This document shows positions 33,523 through 34,085 of a DNA stretch of 34,085 nucleotides, in pieces (the stretch's first letter is position 1; every line of letters begins with the position of its first letter). Origin of the DNA: Ruthenibacterium lactatiformans (GTDB lineage Bacteria; Bacillota; Clostridia; Oscillospirales; Ruminococcaceae). The stretch spans positions 1 to 34,085 of the forward strand of contig NZ_JXXK01000037.1 of assembly GCF_000949455.1 (NCBI RefSeq), read 5' to 3'. The notes beneath the pieces are model-generated. The model ran no database searches. It saw nothing but the letters and a program-made list of their open reading frames with translations, and had not been told where the DNA came from. Both the position numbers and the translations under genes were made by a program.

Positions 33523-33705
33523 ACTGTTCCGGAATTTGAATGGCTCTGGCTGGTTCTAATGGTGGCCGGAGGGATCGGCGGGGGTGCTGTAGGTAGGAAA
33601 ATCAACAAGAAGATTGATGATAAGCATGTAGAGATTCTATTTATCGGGTTAATGTTTACCATTATCGGAATCAGTTGTTATAACACTTGGGCATTGATGA
33701 AATAG
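33523..33705 (+). pseudogene. Continuation of the TauE/SafE gene after the internal stop
   Basis: In the same frame, directly after TAA 33520, comes 'TVPEFEWLWLVLMVAGGIGG' with 'GAVGRKINKKIDDKHVEILF' and 'IGLMFTIIGISCYNTWALMK', ending TAG 33703-33705. This is a normal TSUP C-terminus of two membrane helices. The stop is thus a point change in one codon rather than an indel. Confidence 0.85.
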
Positions 33706-34085
33706 TGATCTTTTGCTTTATACTACATACATAATCATGCAAGCTGTGTTATGGCAGCAGCGGTGATAAAAACGGCAAATAAGCAGTATAAATTGACAGA
33801 TAAACAACGGGATCGGGTGAAGAAATATTATGCACCAGTTTTATGTGATGCTTCTAAATGCGAACACACTGTGTTCCGAATTGAGCTGAGCCCTCGACCG
33901 GACGCTAATGCGTATATCCGATAAACAAGGACGCAAATTGACATATCTGCACTATTTTAAAAAGGATTTTTGCAACTTTTAGCGCATTTTCTTTGCAAGA
34001 TGAGCCAATTCTCTTATCTTATTTCAATTTTCGGTTTGTACAATTCACAAAAGTGGCGATTTAGCATTCGGTTAATTCTGTTGTT
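33706..34085. other. Window end, no firm gene
   Basis: 380 bases without a firm gene. An open frame from ATG 33751 to TAA 33922-33924 encodes 57 residues with 'NKQYKLTDKQRDRVKKYY' and 'CEHTVFRIELSPRPDANAYI', which looks protein-like. It has no ribosome site, and I do not recognise it. The last 150 bases are AT-rich. Confidence 0.3.

Noticed and set aside
17802..33705. Sulfoquinovose degradation pathway (GH31, epimerase, dehydrogenase, TauE/SafE)
   Set aside because: The GH31 lacks YihQ-type motifs and resembles MYORG. No sulfosugar isomerase, kinase, aldolase or transaldolase is present, and the sulfatase implies sulfate esters rather than sulfonates.
1..34085. CRISPR array, tRNA, rRNA or prophage modules
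   Set aside because: No regularly spaced repeats, no tRNA-like or rRNA-like sequence and no phage structural genes were seen on either strand.

Overview
This window looks like a chromosomal segment of a gut-type anaerobic Firmicute (class Clostridia, probably Oscillospiraceae/Ruminococcaceae-like). The clues are YesM/YesN-type two-component systems, CUT1 sugar ABC transporters without their own ATPase, strong AGGAGG-type ribosome binding sites with some GTG/TTG starts, roughly even base composition, and a cysteine-type sulfatase. No rRNA, tRNA, CRISPR array or prophage was seen. Assignments rest on reading translated sequence by eye; no database search was possible.

Layout. (1) 61-3392: a secreted phosphodiesterase with two OB-like repeats, then an MgtC/SapB-type membrane protein whose C-terminal domain is cut off by a -1 frameshift. 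(2) About 3557-5050: a dead IS4-type element with imperfect terminal inverted repeats and a transposase missing catalytic residues. (3) 5177-9260, minus strand: sensor kinase, AraC-type response regulator and a GNAT-like acyltransferase in one overlapping operon. (4) 9536-20722, plus strand and divergent from (3): two permeases, a lipoprotein binding protein, an intrinsic attenuator, a GH123-like (DUF4091) protein, a Gfo/Idh/MocA oxidoreductase, a secreted GH16 enzyme with two CBM32-like domains, a cytoplasmic GH31 enzyme and a secreted five-bladed beta-propeller protein. (5) 20880-21850: terminator and decayed IS481-type transposase in AT-rich spacer. (6) 21849-25128: a second YesM/YesN-type pair. 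(7) 25300-26169, minus: an aldose 1-epimerase-like protein with its own promoter. (8) 26661-33705, plus: a beta-hydroxyacid dehydrogenase, a second binding protein (frameshifted) with two permeases, a cysteine-type sulfatase, a 35-residue ORF and a TauE/SafE transporter interrupted by a stop codon.

How the genes may work together (inference). The secreted GH16 and propeller proteins would cut an external glycan. The two importers would take up oligosaccharides. GH31, GH123-like, oxidoreductase, epimerase, dehydrogenase and sulfatase would finish breakdown inside the cell, and the TauE/SafE protein could export the released sulfur anion. The combination suggests a Gram-positive polysaccharide utilisation locus for a sulfated, galactose- or hexosamine-containing glycan, controlled by two kinase/regulator pairs. 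Neither importer has an ATPase gene here, and the radical-SAM sulfatase maturase is absent, so both must come from elsewhere.

The window also carries several breakages: frameshifts at about 3242-3246 and 28709, an in-frame stop at 33520-33522, and two dead transposases. Either this lineage is decaying here, or some of the single-base events are sequence errors.
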